Of a stretch of 64,000 bases of DNA, positions 49,201-60,100 are shown piece by piece. Position 1 is the stretch's first letter. Each line of letters begins with the position of its first letter. Position numbers and translations under genes: made by a program. The notes below the pieces were generated by a model. The model did no database searches. It was not told the DNA's origin and saw only the letters and a list, made by a program, of their open reading frames with translations. The DNA lies in the NCBI RefSeq assembly GCF_016859285.1, contig NC_053414.1, positions 28,506,005 to 28,570,004 on the forward strand, given 5' to 3'. Source of the DNA: Xiphias gladius. Taxonomy: Eukaryota > Chordata > Actinopteri > Istiophoriformes > Xiphiidae.

Positions 49201-52200
49201 TGTGGCTCTATTCCCAGCATGAAGACCTGAGTCCTCTGCAAATCAGGACAGAGGCATTGACGGCTCAGATTGAGGAGCTGGCGGCAAATATCAAGAACAG
49301 CCAGCAGCTTTGGCTGAAACGGCAGGGGACTCTAGTAAGACTGACCCAGGAGATAGAGGCCAACAGCAAGAACATGCTCAAACTGCAGACAATGTACACC
49401 GGCATGCAGCAGAAGAAAATACGCTTGGAGAGTACGTAATGTTGTTATAAAGAAGCACACACATGTACAAACAGGTCCAAGTCAATCATTAAAAGTCAGT
49501 TATGAATAGGCTACAAGTGATCTTGAGCTAGTAAACAGCATGTCTGAGAATGTAACTATTCGTAAAGTTTTAAGTATTTAACAACATCAGCATCTAATAG
49601 CGGTTTTTATAGTAAAACCGTTTGCATGTACTGTACACAACTTTTACACTTCCATCTGCACTCGTACTTGAACACCTTTAACACCATCTGCAACCCCACT
49701 AGGTCAGATTGAAGCAGAGCACCAAGAGGAGACAGAGCTTGAGAAGAATACAAAGATGCTGAGGGGAGACTTGCTGAAGCTCAACACCCTGCTTAGCAAG
49801 AACGGACAGCAAAGCCAGGTGCTGGAGCAGGAGAATGCACTGATGGAGACCGATTTCCTTCACAGACTTAAGGCACGGCATGGCTGTTAAATTCATATTT
49901 AATTTTGTGATATTCTGCGGTTTTAACAGTAAATGATTATTAAACATGATATAATGTGTTTAGGAGGCAGAGCGGGAGTCAATTGAGATGCAGATGAAAC
50001 ACGAGAAGACCCAGGAGGAAAAAGAGAGAATCCTCAACAGTTTGGTGGAAGCCGAGTCAGTCATACAAATTTTTTGCTTGTTCAGTATGAGTTAATATTT
50101 CTCAGTCTGTTTGCCAATCACCAAAAGAATTTTATTAAACTATGAGATATTTACCAGCAAAAAAATCCTACTATTATAAATCATTGTTGGCTTTATGCAA
50201 AAATTGATGATGGTATATGAGATAATATTTAAATATGGTGATTCACATATTCCAATAATTAATGAATGTCTTTTGGATTGAAACCATTCAGTAATTGACA
50301 GCTCATGTCATGTCTGCTTTGTCATTCAATTTTGTTTTACATGCATCCATTATTGGGTGCATGTGTTTGCGTGTGTCCTGCAGGCGACAGATCATGCTGT
50401 GGGAGAAGAAGACCCAGCTTGTAAAAGAAACTCGTTCAGCTGTGGAGTCTGAGGTGGGCCAGGGGCACATCCAGATGATGAAGGCTGAGATACACCGTAT
50501 GGAGGTAACCACAGCGCACACAATAAGATTATATGGAGAGACAATAAACTGTAATACTGAGTTGTCATCCAGCTCAGAAATGTACCTTTAACACCCTTCT
50601 GAGCAGTAGTTGCTGGTAGACCCTTTGTTAATCGGTCAACTCTCATGTAATTTATACACCATGTGATCTTCATGAGATCCAGCTAAAATGTTTCCGGAAT
50701 TCAAAAATTTAAATGCACTTTGTGAATAAAAACAATATTACACCACCACTGCAAATGGCTGGCCCTCACCAGGAGGTGCCCAGCACCAATGATCATTTAA
50801 ATATTGGTGTCAACCAGTCAGCCACACACAGATCAATTAGCAAAGTTACAGATGGTTACCTCACATACTAATGACCTACATTAGATAAAAACTCCTCTTG
50901 TTGGGGTTATTACAGAGAGTGATGAGGAAAGTTGCAGCAGACACAGAAAGATAAATTAGTTATATAAGTATTATCCACCTTTTAGTCGAATCATATGGTT
51001 TCCATGTGGCCTCAAAGCAATAATAGTTATTCCATTTTATGGTGCAGCACATCATTTAAATGATGTAATGCTGACTGCATCATCAAAGCATACATGTAAG
51101 ATATTTCAATATGCTGCTTCTTTGGAGCTCTGTCCATGTTCATCTTTTTCGAAAACAGTTTTTTAAACTTAACCACCACAAGGTACAAGAAGGTCTTTGA
51201 GGCAAAAGGGTAAATTCAGTAGGTGAGATCAATAAGGCATCATTATTGACCTCACGCACTGAATTAAGGTACAATTTAGTTTATGTTTTGTACACTTGTG
51301 TTAATGTTTGCTTATTCTCACTCAATGTGTGTTTGTCTGTGCAGGTGCGACTCAACCAAGTGATGAAGCAGCAGGAGCGGCTGCTGAGAGAGAGTGAAGC
51401 AACAGTGGCGAGGAGGGAGAACGTTGCTCTCCGTATGGAGGCCATGGTCCACAGCTCCCACAAACAAACTACAAAGGGCGAGCTGAACCGCTTCATACAG
51501 GGCCTGCAGCGCAAGATCCCCGACACTCACAAGGTAGCAGACATGGATTTTCCTTTGCTGTGTATATACCTGAAGCACAGTTATCTTATATGCAGTATGC
51601 ATGTCATCAGCATTTGACAGAGTGTGAGAAGGTGATCAGGGAGCTAAAGGAGAGCCAGGTGAGTCTGAGTGACAGGCTTGTACAACAGAAGCAGCAGCTG
51701 ATAGAAGTGTGTGGCAGCAGCTACGTCCTTGACCCTGACATCCTAAATCTCCAGGATACCAAAGACAGGGTAAGGAGCTCATACTGTGCAATGTACTGTA
51801 TTACAGGACATAAATGCATACTACCATGTGAATATACTGCAACTCTGCTTCAAAATGTTGTTTTGTCAGTATGTGAAATCTAATACAGAATACTGTCTTC
51901 ATTGTTTAAGCTACCAAAGTAATAAATAGCCGGTATGTTTCAATCAAGTCTCCATTCAGAACTGAAACATGCACCCTCGGTCCTCTGCTGGTAACTGTTA
52001 GTAATGATAATGATACAATGAAGGTGTGGTGAGAATACTTATTAAAGCATTTTTCTGGGTCATGTAGACATGGCTGTAGAGTTACTGTCTTGAGCGTCAA
52101 AGTTTCCACTCATGGAAACCACTCCCACTAACCAACAATACAAGATATAGCTACTCAATGTTTTCCACCTTCTCTGGTCAGCTGTAAATGTTCTAACAAG

Positions 52201-52503
52201 TTGAGGCATAAATCATATCCACACTCATTCTTTATTTTTCCCTCCCACTAGAACCTAGCCCACCTGGTGGCTCTACAGAGCCGGACCAAGAAGCTCCAGG
52301 GGGTGTATGAGGGCAGCTACCAAGCCTCATCCACCTGCGAGTCAGTAGAAGCCGCCCTGCAAAGCCAATTGGAGCGTGTGCACGCTGCCAGCACCATCTT
52401 GCACCGTGTGTGTGAGGAGTCCCCCCAACACCAGGGGGCACTCCGCAGGCTGTCGCTAGCATTGAAAGCACATACATGGGCCCTGGATCAGGAGGCGTCC
52501 TGA
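43153..52503 (+). CDS. ccdc40: CCDC40, coiled-coil axonemal 96-nm ruler protein
   Basis: Eighteen coding exons join in frame to 978 residues: 43153-43278, 43638-43731, 44243-44382, 44728-44811, 45229-45448, 46108-46265, 46365-46487, 47086-47207, 47627-47870, 47999-48181, 48791-49036, 49218-49431, 49703-49872, 49964-50055, 50384-50504, 51345-51533, 51611-51769 and 52252-52503. Seen: an acidic disordered start, the conserved EEFIVLDPEHPL junction at about 110-122, then heptad-rich coiled coil to the end, with hallmark stretches QQWNSSLVGM, RQIMLWEKKTQLVKETRS and SEVGQGHIQMMKAEIHRM. Human CCDC40 is about 1140 residues; the shorter length here is in the acidic N-terminus. Family knowledge: it pairs with CCDC39 along axonemal doublets, sets the 96-nm repeat and is needed for inner arms and the dynein regulatory complex; loss causes primary ciliary dyskinesia. 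One intron has a GC donor. Confidence 0.95.
43638..43731 (+). CDS. ccdc40: ccdc40 coding exon 2 (residues 43-73)
   Basis: Acidic, Pro-rich. Acceptor GGCTCTCAG, donor TATTCAG|GTCAGT, phase 1 out. Confidence 0.85.
44243..44382 (+). CDS. ccdc40: ccdc40 coding exon 3 (residues 74-120)
   Basis: Glu run followed by FIVLDPEH. Acceptor TGTGTTTCAG, weak donor GAACAT|GTCTGT. The join to PLVRRQQAALKS matches the family. Confidence 0.9.
44728..44811 (+). CDS. ccdc40: ccdc40 coding exon 4 (residues 121-148)
   Basis: First coiled-coil segment (LKSQLSKQLERINLGLKEK). Acceptor CTATTGGCAG, donor GAAAAG|GTTGGC. Confidence 0.9.
45229..45448 (+). CDS. ccdc40: ccdc40 coding exon 5 (residues 149-221)
   Basis: Coiled coil, Gln/Glu/Arg-rich. 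Acceptor ACTGCCACAG, donor GCCAATG|GTGAGA, phase 1 out. Confidence 0.9.
46108..46265 (+). CDS. ccdc40: ccdc40 coding exon 6 (residues 222-274)
   Basis: Contains LQAEVDNLMLHLVFTQGVSE, aligned with the family's LALHLFYMQ block. Acceptor CTTCTCCATAG, donor AAGCAG|GTACAT. Confidence 0.92.
46365..46487 (+). CDS. ccdc40: ccdc40 coding exon 7 (residues 275-315)
   Basis: DLYVERLTKDMERLMQQIAM. Acceptor TGTTATCAG, donor TCTGAG|GTAATC, phase 0 both sides. The preceding intron is only 99 bases. Confidence 0.92.
47086..47207 (+). CDS. ccdc40: ccdc40 coding exon 8 (residues 316-355)
   Basis: Holds the conserved QQWNSSLVGMRRRDEA block. Acceptor TGTGTGCAG, donor GTGCG|GTGAGA, phase 2 out. Confidence 0.93.
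47627..47870 (+). CDS. ccdc40: ccdc40 coding exon 9 (residues 356-437)
   Basis: DREIEGYKKSTTEEQEQNET matches the family's GEIEAYKKS stretch. Acceptor TTTCCCGCAG, donor ACAAAG|GTTGAT. Confidence 0.93.
47999..48181 (+). CDS. ccdc40: ccdc40 coding exon 10 (residues 438-498)
   Basis: Coiled coil ending KIATLKKEK. Acceptor TTCATTCTAG, donor GAAAAG|GTAAAG. Confidence 0.92.
48306..48720. repeat. Interspersed repeat copy in ccdc40 intron 11
   Basis: Begins GTTACAAACTGGGGTGTT, an 18-base string found again at 58404-58421 in card14. The body contains CTACATTTCCCATAATGCAA and ACTTCTACTTCCTACTA, text I associate with an abundant fish repeat. Ends are approximate. Confidence 0.55.
48791..49036 (+). CDS. 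ccdc40: ccdc40 coding exon 11 (residues 499-580)
   Basis: Coiled coil with LITLIGQKQATIASYNIKI, matching the family's ILIERKQGLINFLNKQ region. Acceptor CCCTCTTAG, donor ACTGGG|GTGAGA. Confidence 0.92.
49218..49431 (+). CDS. ccdc40: ccdc40 coding exon 12 (residues 581-651)
   Basis: EDLSPLQIRTEALTAQIEEL through MQQKKIRLES. Acceptor CTATTCCCAG, donor TTGGAGA|GTACGT, phase 1 out. Confidence 0.92.
49703..49872 (+). CDS. ccdc40: ccdc40 coding exon 13 (residues 652-708), GC donor
   Basis: QIEAEHQEETELEKN to DFLHRLK. The frame-keeping junction to EAERESIEMQ requires the donor CTTAAG|GCACGG, a GC-AG intron of only 91 bases. Confidence 0.85.
49964..50055 (+). CDS. ccdc40: ccdc40 coding exon 14 (residues 709-738)
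   Basis: EAERESIEMQMKHEK to NSLVEA. Acceptor AATGTGTTTAG, donor GCCGA|GTCAGT, phase 2 out. Confidence 0.9.
50384..50504 (+). CDS. ccdc40: ccdc40 coding exon 15 (residues 739-779)
   Basis: The most conserved block of the protein (RQIMLWEKKTQLVKETRSAV, MMKAEIHRME). Acceptor TGTCCTGCAG, donor ATGGAG|GTAACC. Confidence 0.95.
51345..51533 (+). CDS. ccdc40: ccdc40 coding exon 16 (residues 780-842)
   Basis: VRLNQVMKQQERLLRESEAT; acceptor TCTGTGCAG, donor CACAAG|GTAGCA. Confidence 0.93.
51611..51769 (+). CDS. ccdc40: ccdc40 coding exon 17 (residues 843-895)
   Basis: HLTECEKVIRELKESQ aligns without a gap to the family if the acceptor is TGTCATCAG at 51610. An in-phase acceptor at 51595 (TATATGCAG) would add five residues. 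Donor GACAGG|GTAAGG. The intron before it is only 77 bases. Confidence 0.88.
52252..52503 (+). CDS. ccdc40: ccdc40 last coding exon (residues 896-978)
   Basis: NLAHLVALQSRTKKLQGVYE to the stop TGA at 52501. Acceptor CCCTCCCACTAG. The conserved AASTILHRVCEE-P end matches the human C-terminus. Confidence 0.93.
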   Translation, partial: NLAHLVALQSRTKKLQGVYEGSYQASSTCESVEAALQSQLERVHAASTILHRVCEESPQHQGALRRLSLALKAHTWALDQEAS

Positions 52504-52687
52504 GATTGAGGGTAGAATATAGGCATGAAAGTGAGTACAGGAGAATAAATACAAAGGATGGAAAGTGAGTAAACATGAGGTTAAGATAAAGAATAGATAG
52601 GTGACGATTTGTGAAAAATGAGGGGTAATTTATTTTTGGTTTTGCATTCTGTTATGCTTTGAATGAAAACTGATTGTGAAACAATGT

Positions 52688-52698
52688 AATAAAATAAA
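52688..52698 (+). terminator. ccdc40: ccdc40 poly(A) signals
   Basis: Overlapping AATAAAATAAA, two canonical hexamers, 185 bases past the stop. Confidence 0.8.
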
Positions 52699-55600
52699 CG
52701 GTCATGAAACTGGACCAGAAATAACTAGATTCTTCAAAAGTGTTTGGCTCTCTCAATCCAGTTGCCAGTTTGGAAAGTAATTGATACATGAAGGGTTGCT
52801 GGTGACAACTGTCAATGCATCAGTGAAAAAAAATCATTATAATTCCCTATTGGATATCCTAAACTATTCAGTATAAGCATATGTTGAGCTCATACACTTT
52901 TCATTTGTTGAGTTATTTAAAAAAGGCCTTACAGCATCACATTTCATAGATGCTTAATTTCGTTATTCCCTGCCTCATTTTGTGATTTTAAAGGATAATT
53001 CTGGTTGATTTCAACTTGGTGTTGTTTCCCATAAATGTGGCTATTGTGGCTCTATTGGTCGTGCTATCTTCTCACTCACCACGTCCGCTGTTGAAATATG
53101 GAGAAACAAGGATTTGTGCAAAACAGCGTATTTCGGGGCATCCAGCACGAGCTTTCCAAATCAGCATTTCCAAAGTTTGTCTCTGAGTCTGATCCAAAGT
53201 AAACACAGACGGTAGCCGATAGGAACAGCCATTATGGCTAACTACATGTACATCCAGGACAACTTTCTAGTTGACCATTTAATAAAACTACTAAAATTGA
53301 ACTTGTATTTTGTGAAAACATTGTCCAGCTTTGCCTAAAAGTATTGTCATCCATAACCTACAGTATCTGACAGTATAAATCGTCATTATGCACCGTACAT
53401 ATTTTGTACAAAAGATTGTGCACATACACAAAAACATACAGTTCACCTGTCAATATGTTCAAACAAAAGCACAATTTGCTATTAAAAAAAAACACTACAT
53501 TTTTTAATGTACTGTTTATGTACACCAGTGTCCCACAATGCAATGCACAAAGGAAATGGAATTTGCAAAACATTAAAATAAATTGTGGATGGAGGTGTGG
53601 AAGCTCCAACAAAGTATTCAATCTTTGGAATTACACTTGCTTTCTCTTGTGACATCTGCCAGCACATATACTGCATCATTCCGGTGAATACAAAATGGTA
53701 ATTACATTGATATCTTGCATATTAACTTCAAAAACGGCACTATAAGTAAAGGACTGTGACATTAGTACATAGTTCATACTGTGTACCATTAGTATATTGT
53801 ATACCCACACTATCTAGAAAATATGTTACCTGATACTTTGTTAAAGTGACATCCATCGAAAAAATGTACGCTTTACTGTTAAAAAACTACATCAGGGAAT
53901 GGGTGCTATCTGTCTGCAGTTCCAATTTGGTATTGGTCTATGGAAGCCAGAGCAGACACCTCACGGTCGTGGAGTCCTGGCAAAGTTTCGCTCTCTCTCT
54001 GGCAGTTAAGTCTGTTAACAGTAGTGCAGCATTGTGTCAATGTGTTTTACTCCACGTCTGTAATTTCAAGCATCGAAACCAACGTGCCACGTGTCCAATA
54101 CCTGGTGGCTAAGCAGGTAACCAAAGCAGCTGCAGGCCTTCCCGTACGAGACTGTGACATCAAGTGATTTCAACACTTGCCAATTCTGTGTAACACCTCT
54201 GCGGGGGTGGACACTTGCTTATTCAATGCTGTGGAACCAGCTCATCAGATTGTGTGCTTCCCATGAGTACCCTCTTGTACTGTGCCTGTTAGGACTTTCC
54301 ACAGCTCCTGCAGGCACCCTATAGACTGTCACCAGAACTTCAGCCTGTGTGCACAGTCATGGCAAAACGAGCAGCTAATACAAAGAACTCTGTTTCTTCT
54401 TACTCATACTGCTTCTCACATTCCTCTCACCTCAATATCTGAACTTAAATCTAAACTCTGACACATCAAGCTGCTATTCCTGATCTATAGTATTTGTTAG
54501 AAGGGGATAACTTCAAATTCCTTATCTGTAGAGTACAGTGAAGCAACAGCAAAACAATTGCACCTCACTTAACAGTTCCAGGTTAAGAGCACTTTAAAAC
54601 TTGGTCTCCCGAAAATAGTTTCATGCATTATTATAGATAACAGGCACTTTATTGTAATTGGTTTCCTCTAGCAAAATTAAATATCTTTTCTTGATTTGAA
54701 CACTAACTTGAAAATAGCATATATTTTGTGAATGTAAATACTGTTTATTTTGTTTTGTTTTCCTTTGCTGTCCCATTTTTACTTTCCTATGTGTCATCTT
54801 TTCAGGAGGATTGTGACCTCTTTAGTCAAATAGTTATGTTGAACCCATAGATGTGCACTTAAAGTGAGACTGTTTTGAAAGAAGAAATATACCATTCTTC
54901 CTCTCACAAATTGAAATTTGGGTTTGTAAGCAATAAAAACACGCCCTTTCTCCATTCAATACAATCAGGGTTTTTTTCTACTACAGCTTTACTTGGTCTG
55001 GTATGACCAGAAGCTTATGTTAGCTAATGTTAGCAAACTTTAATTTTTGACATTACTGAGTCAATTCACTGAATTTATGGTTCTCTTCTCTACTTGTGTT
55101 ACGGTTACACTACTTTTTACCATTATTTTTGCAATTGCTGCTTTTGGCTGGTGTTCAACAAAAACTCCATGGTCTCACTTTAAGCATCTTACCTAATAGG
55201 AACATATCCCCCTTTGTGCAGAGACGCTTTGTAGCTATATCAGTTGCAACTACTTGCTGACCTTTTACTATTAGTGTAAAATGATCTTTTAAGGAATGTC
55301 TCTGCTCATCTTAAAAACAAGTATCTGATTAATGAGTTACCGCTCTGTTATAGAGTTAACTTTGTGAAATTCCTTAACTGGTGTGTTTTCCTTTCAGCCC
55401 TCTCAGTCACACTCCCAAAATCCATCATTCTCTAGAGAGCTTTTCTTGTTCATGAAACATGTAGCGTATCATGTGTAGTATGTTTCTCATGTTCCCCCAG
55501 AGAGTGTATTCATTTTGTTGATCATATGTCGTTAATCCTCTTTGTTGTTTATACATACTTGGTAGAACATGGACTGCAGTGCTGAGCAGTAGATTCATGC

Positions 55601-56829
55601 TGTTTCTAAGTTTTATGATCTTTGCAATTTGTTATTTATCAAGGGACAGTGAGCTCATGCATTAATGTTGTCCAATGAAAGACTGAGTCACAGTTTCCAC
55701 AGTTGAAGCTTACTGATACATGCACCTCAGCCCCCTTTAATCAAAACAACTTCCTATGATCTCAAACCACTATGACTGAGACAGATTATGTGCCCTTTGA
55801 TTGCCCAAGCTCTACACAAATGTTATAGTTTAAAATCTCTTTCTTTAATATTTACAGTTAAAAGGTATTATTTCAAAATACTTCTTACATTTCCATATTT
55901 CCTGTATGTGGTGAGTTCACCGGATTTCCCACATCATCTGTGGTCTTTATACCAGTATATCATTTACAGTAGGTTGCCTTAATATCTTCCATTTGTTTGT
56001 ATAAACCCTTTACAGTACAGTAAACAGTAAGGTCACACATGATGGCAGTTAGTTAGCTAACAGTAAGAGGAAAGCCTATGACCGTGCACTGACAGCCCAT
56101 GCTAGCTACTCCCCCAACCTTATTTCGGAGGACTTTGAACTTCATTGTTCAGTGTTTGCTCCTGTCAGTGGTGTGGTATGTGTGTTTGCTTTACTGTGAT
56201 TAGAAATTGTAAAGGCCAAGTTGCGTTTTGTCCAATGTTTCTCTGTTAAGAGAAGCTTTGTTCATTTACAGCATCAGCTTGACTCCTTTAAACAAACAAA
56301 TCTGGCTTCATTCATTAATAAAGAGAGGCTGAGGTATATGATGTGATTATATATTGAATTAGCTGCTCATAACAAACAAACTTTACGCATCCACCAATAG
56401 TGTGAATGGAAGAGACGTGTGTGGCTCTTGATTAATGTTTTTGTGTGTGTGTGTGTGTGTATTTCTCTGTCATAGGCTACTTTTGGGAACAAATTTCAAC
56501 AAATTGGGGTCAGCTTGTCCAATTCGGGACAAAAACCATGTTCTCAGTTGGGACAAAGCTGACTTTTGGTACAGTGGTTATGGCTATGCTTAGGGTAAGT
56601 CTCCATTGAAATGCATTACAGAGGTCCTGTCTTACAGGTTTTACACACCCACACATAAACACACACATTGCTTTTACAAAAACACCCCCAGGGCGTGGAA
56701 AGTGTCTGCCCCTTTTATAATGCTTTTCTGCTTCATCCAGTAATGTTTGCTGTTCTGTCTGCTTCCAGGAATGAGTCTTTGACAGGTGTTTTTGAAGCTT
56801 AGGTTGCGTGTTTGCTCTGTCTGCTCCAG
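52699..56829. other. Intergenic, ccdc40 to card14
   Basis: No coding exon recognised on either strand over 4.1 kb. In mammals GAA and EIF4A3 lie between these two genes; neither is seen. 52988-53280 reads like an interspersed repeat (TTGATTTCAACTTGGTGTT, CAAAACAGCGTATTTCGGGG, GGTAGCCGATAGGAACAGCC), but no second copy is in the window. The card14 promoter and any non-coding exons probably lie here unseen. Confidence 0.55.
56442..56460. repeat. (TG)n microsatellite
   Basis: About nine TG units. Confidence 0.95.
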
Positions 56830-56895
56830 CTGTGTCCATCGTCTCATCAACAGCCGACAACCATCACCCTTTCAAACATACCCCACACACTCAGG

Positions 56896-57112
56896 ATGGC
56901 AGGGGAATGTGTTCCCTTTGAGGGTCCAGACCTGAAGGAGATGGGCGAGGAGGAAATGTGGGAACTGATTAATGACAACCGCCACCGAATCTCCTTGGGG
57001 GTGCGACCATGCATCTTGATCCCATACCTGAGGCAGGCCAGGGTGCTCACGGAGATGGACGAAGACGAGATCCTCTCCTGCCACAACCTCACCAACCGCT
57101 GCATGAGAACTA
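56896..57112 (+). CDS. card14: card14 coding exon 1 (residues 1-72)
   Basis: First part of the CARD. The exon probably begins at 56830 after GTCTGCTCCAG. Donor AGAACTA|GTGAGA, phase 1 out. Confidence 0.9.
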
Positions 57113-60100
57113 GTGAGATTTATGACTTGATTCTTTGCTTTCTTGGATTTCAAAGATAATTAAAAACCTTTCCTTGGGTTTATGGAGTACTGTAGCCTAC
57201 CACAGTGTGTAGACAAGTGGATTCTGTTTTGTTGTTTTTATTCCTCCCTGTGCCGGATTTGTTAACGCCGACTGTTGAGAGCATTGCCAAGAGACAGAGG
57301 GAATTCCAGCAACAGCCGCAATACTAAGAAAAAATTATTTATGAGTAAAGTCAGCATGTTATGCCACCTGACAGAGTTTGAGAGTGTATTGGCCTGCTTT
57401 ACAAACAAATTGTTCAATTTTTTAATGTTTTTTTTTTCCATAACCTTCACGGTTTTACATTAAGTCTGTTGATTTAAAGGTTAGGTTTGGAGCTAGAGCC
57501 AGAGTTACTTTCTCCTCTACTTTCTACAGGCTACATGCTGGATTTGCTGAGGACTCAGGGGAGAAATGGTGCTGTGGCTTTGCTGGAGGGCTTGATGATC
57601 CACTACCCCACCTTGTACACCCAAGTCACTGGACGCAAACCCAGCACTGAGCCTTCAAGATTTAGCGGTCAGTGGGTTGAAAGTCTTCTTACATTTTAAA
57701 GGAATATTTGTCTATATGTTTCATTTGCTCTTTGACTGATTTGCAATGTTCTCCTTACAGGCTTGATAAAGTACTCAGAGCTAACAGAGTATCTGGTGAG
57801 AGCAGTAACAGGGATGCAGAAGGAGCTCCAGGAGGCACGCTGTGAGGCTGGCAGAATGTCTGCACGCTGCACCTCCTTGGAGTCAGAGATTGGGCAGATT
57901 ATGGAGCAGGAGGAGAAGTCGAGATGCCTTCAGGCTGAAAATGAACGCATGCGGAGACATTTGTGTTCTTTGCAACGTAAAGTCACCAAGCTGAAGGATG
58001 ATAAGTGTGACTTGTATATGCGCTACACAGCAGCCATGGAGGAGAAATCAGCCGTGAACAAGCGCCTCCATGACCTCAATCTGCAGGTCGGTGATGCTCA
58101 TAAAGTCTGTTTCTCTGCTTAGGAAACTCAGAAATACATAGACTGAGTTTCTCCTCCCTGAAACACAAAGCTGTGATCTCAGGGGAAAGTCCTCAAAAGG
58201 TCAGCGTTAAAGAAATGAAATCTGAGCTTTGCAGCTCAATGTAAATTTAGAAGGTTATACTACACCTAGGCAAGCATTGTGGACACAGCCTGTAAAAACA
58301 GTTGTATAATGTCTTTGTGACTGTGGAGGCACTTTGCCTGAGAAAACAGCTCAAGTGATATCACTTGAGTAATTTTGGAGAAAGATTTTTAGCAGAAAGC
58401 TTGTGTTACAAACTGGGGTGTTGAGTTTAAAAGACCAGGCAGATAGGGTCCAACGTAAGATGCTAAAGGGAATTATGGCAAGTGTGCAGAATTCAGCATT
58501 CTGAAGCTAAGCATTTTACTGTGGGTACGGAAAGTCAGGAAATCTCAGCCTCTGCTGCAACAGTTTTGGTCACCTGGACCACTCCTGTGAATTAGCATTG
58601 CACTCAGGATGGACGGTTAAAAAAAGGGATCAAAACTTCCTCCATCAAGTCTTCTTCCTCTTCAAAACCTGAGGTCAGGCTACAGAGGTCCGGTGCGCTC
58701 GCTTCTTTCTAACTCCACACCCCCAGATTTTTTTCATCATTTTTAAAACTTGTAGTCTTCAGCCCCAACTGACGCTGACTCAAGTGACATCACTTGAGGA
58801 CATTCATCTGATTTCTCGCAGCTCCCTCTGGAGACACAAAAGGCTTTATACAAATTCTTTCACATATGCTGCAGTACTCCCCAAGACCTGGGCACAGACC
58901 TTGACGCTTAAAAATGGTGGAGTTCCTCGTCTTTTAACCTGTCTTTCACAAGTTCCCTGACATTATGGAAGTGTAATACTAAAGTGCTAAATTGAGTACT
59001 CTTTAATCATGTGAATCAATATGAGATGATGAGTGTCATAAAAGAGCAGAGACACTTAGGAATCAGAGAGGTGATAATGAAAATGGTAGTGGATGTTTTT
59101 TTGAGTCAAAATAGTAACATTTTGGTTCTATACCTCAGATGCATTGTATCTGATTTCCATTGTATAACATAAAAGCATTGAGTGCTGGAACAATTAGTTG
59201 CTTAAAGAGTGTTTTTTCTATAACAGTAAACACTGATGACTAAAAAAGCAACAATTAAGCTGAAAGACTGGACTTTAACAAGGGGACTGTGTCGGTGTGG
59301 TTTCTTTTTACAGAAAAAAAGATTAATTTATTCATTATTAAATAGTTGTCTTGTGTGGTTGCAGGTGTACCAGCTGCAAACTGAGCTGCAGAAAACCCAA
59401 ATAGAGAAGGAGTTCCAGAGGCAGCGCTCGGTAAGGAGTGCTTCTCTTGCTGAGACACCAAAACTACAAGAGGAAGTCAGGAGACTGCGCAGCCAGCTGG
59501 TGAAAGCAGAAAAACTGGACCCAGTGAGTGCAATCACTTCAGCATTCTGTGTCATTAGCTAATTGATATAGAATATTGACAGTAACTCTCATTCGTAATC
59601 TTTAGACGACGAGAGACAGTAGCTCCTTCTGTCTTCGTCTGTGTCTCATCTGTTGTCTGATGTGTCTTTGTCAGGCTCGTCAGGACATCCTGGCCCAGGA
59701 CCTGGCTCAGGCCATAGACAGCCAGGTGGAGCTTGCAGAGCAGCTCAGGTGTTACAGAGAGGAGAATGAACAGCTGCTCAGAGAGAAACAAGGGGTGTGT
59801 GTGTTTGTCTCTAAGTCATCCTGGATCAGGAAGTGTCATGCAAAAGTGTCGGAAAGCCCCATACTGTGTATTCCAATGCTACACAGCACCATCCAAGCAA
59901 AATTCTAAATCTATTTCGGAACACAGTTTTTCCCTGTGTAGCTTAACAAACCATTGACCACATTGGCGTAATGTGTTTATTTGTGTTCAGCTCATAGATC
60001 AGAAGGAGTGCCTGAGCCTTCAGGTGCAGCAGCTAACCCTGGACTGTAACATGCACCAGCAGAAGAGCACCATGATACACAATCAGATGAGGGAACTGCA

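Noticed and set aside
56812..56895. Upstream in-frame ATG for card14
   Set aside because: It lies before a good acceptor ending at 56829 and would add 28 residues not typical of CARD9, CARD11 or CARD14.
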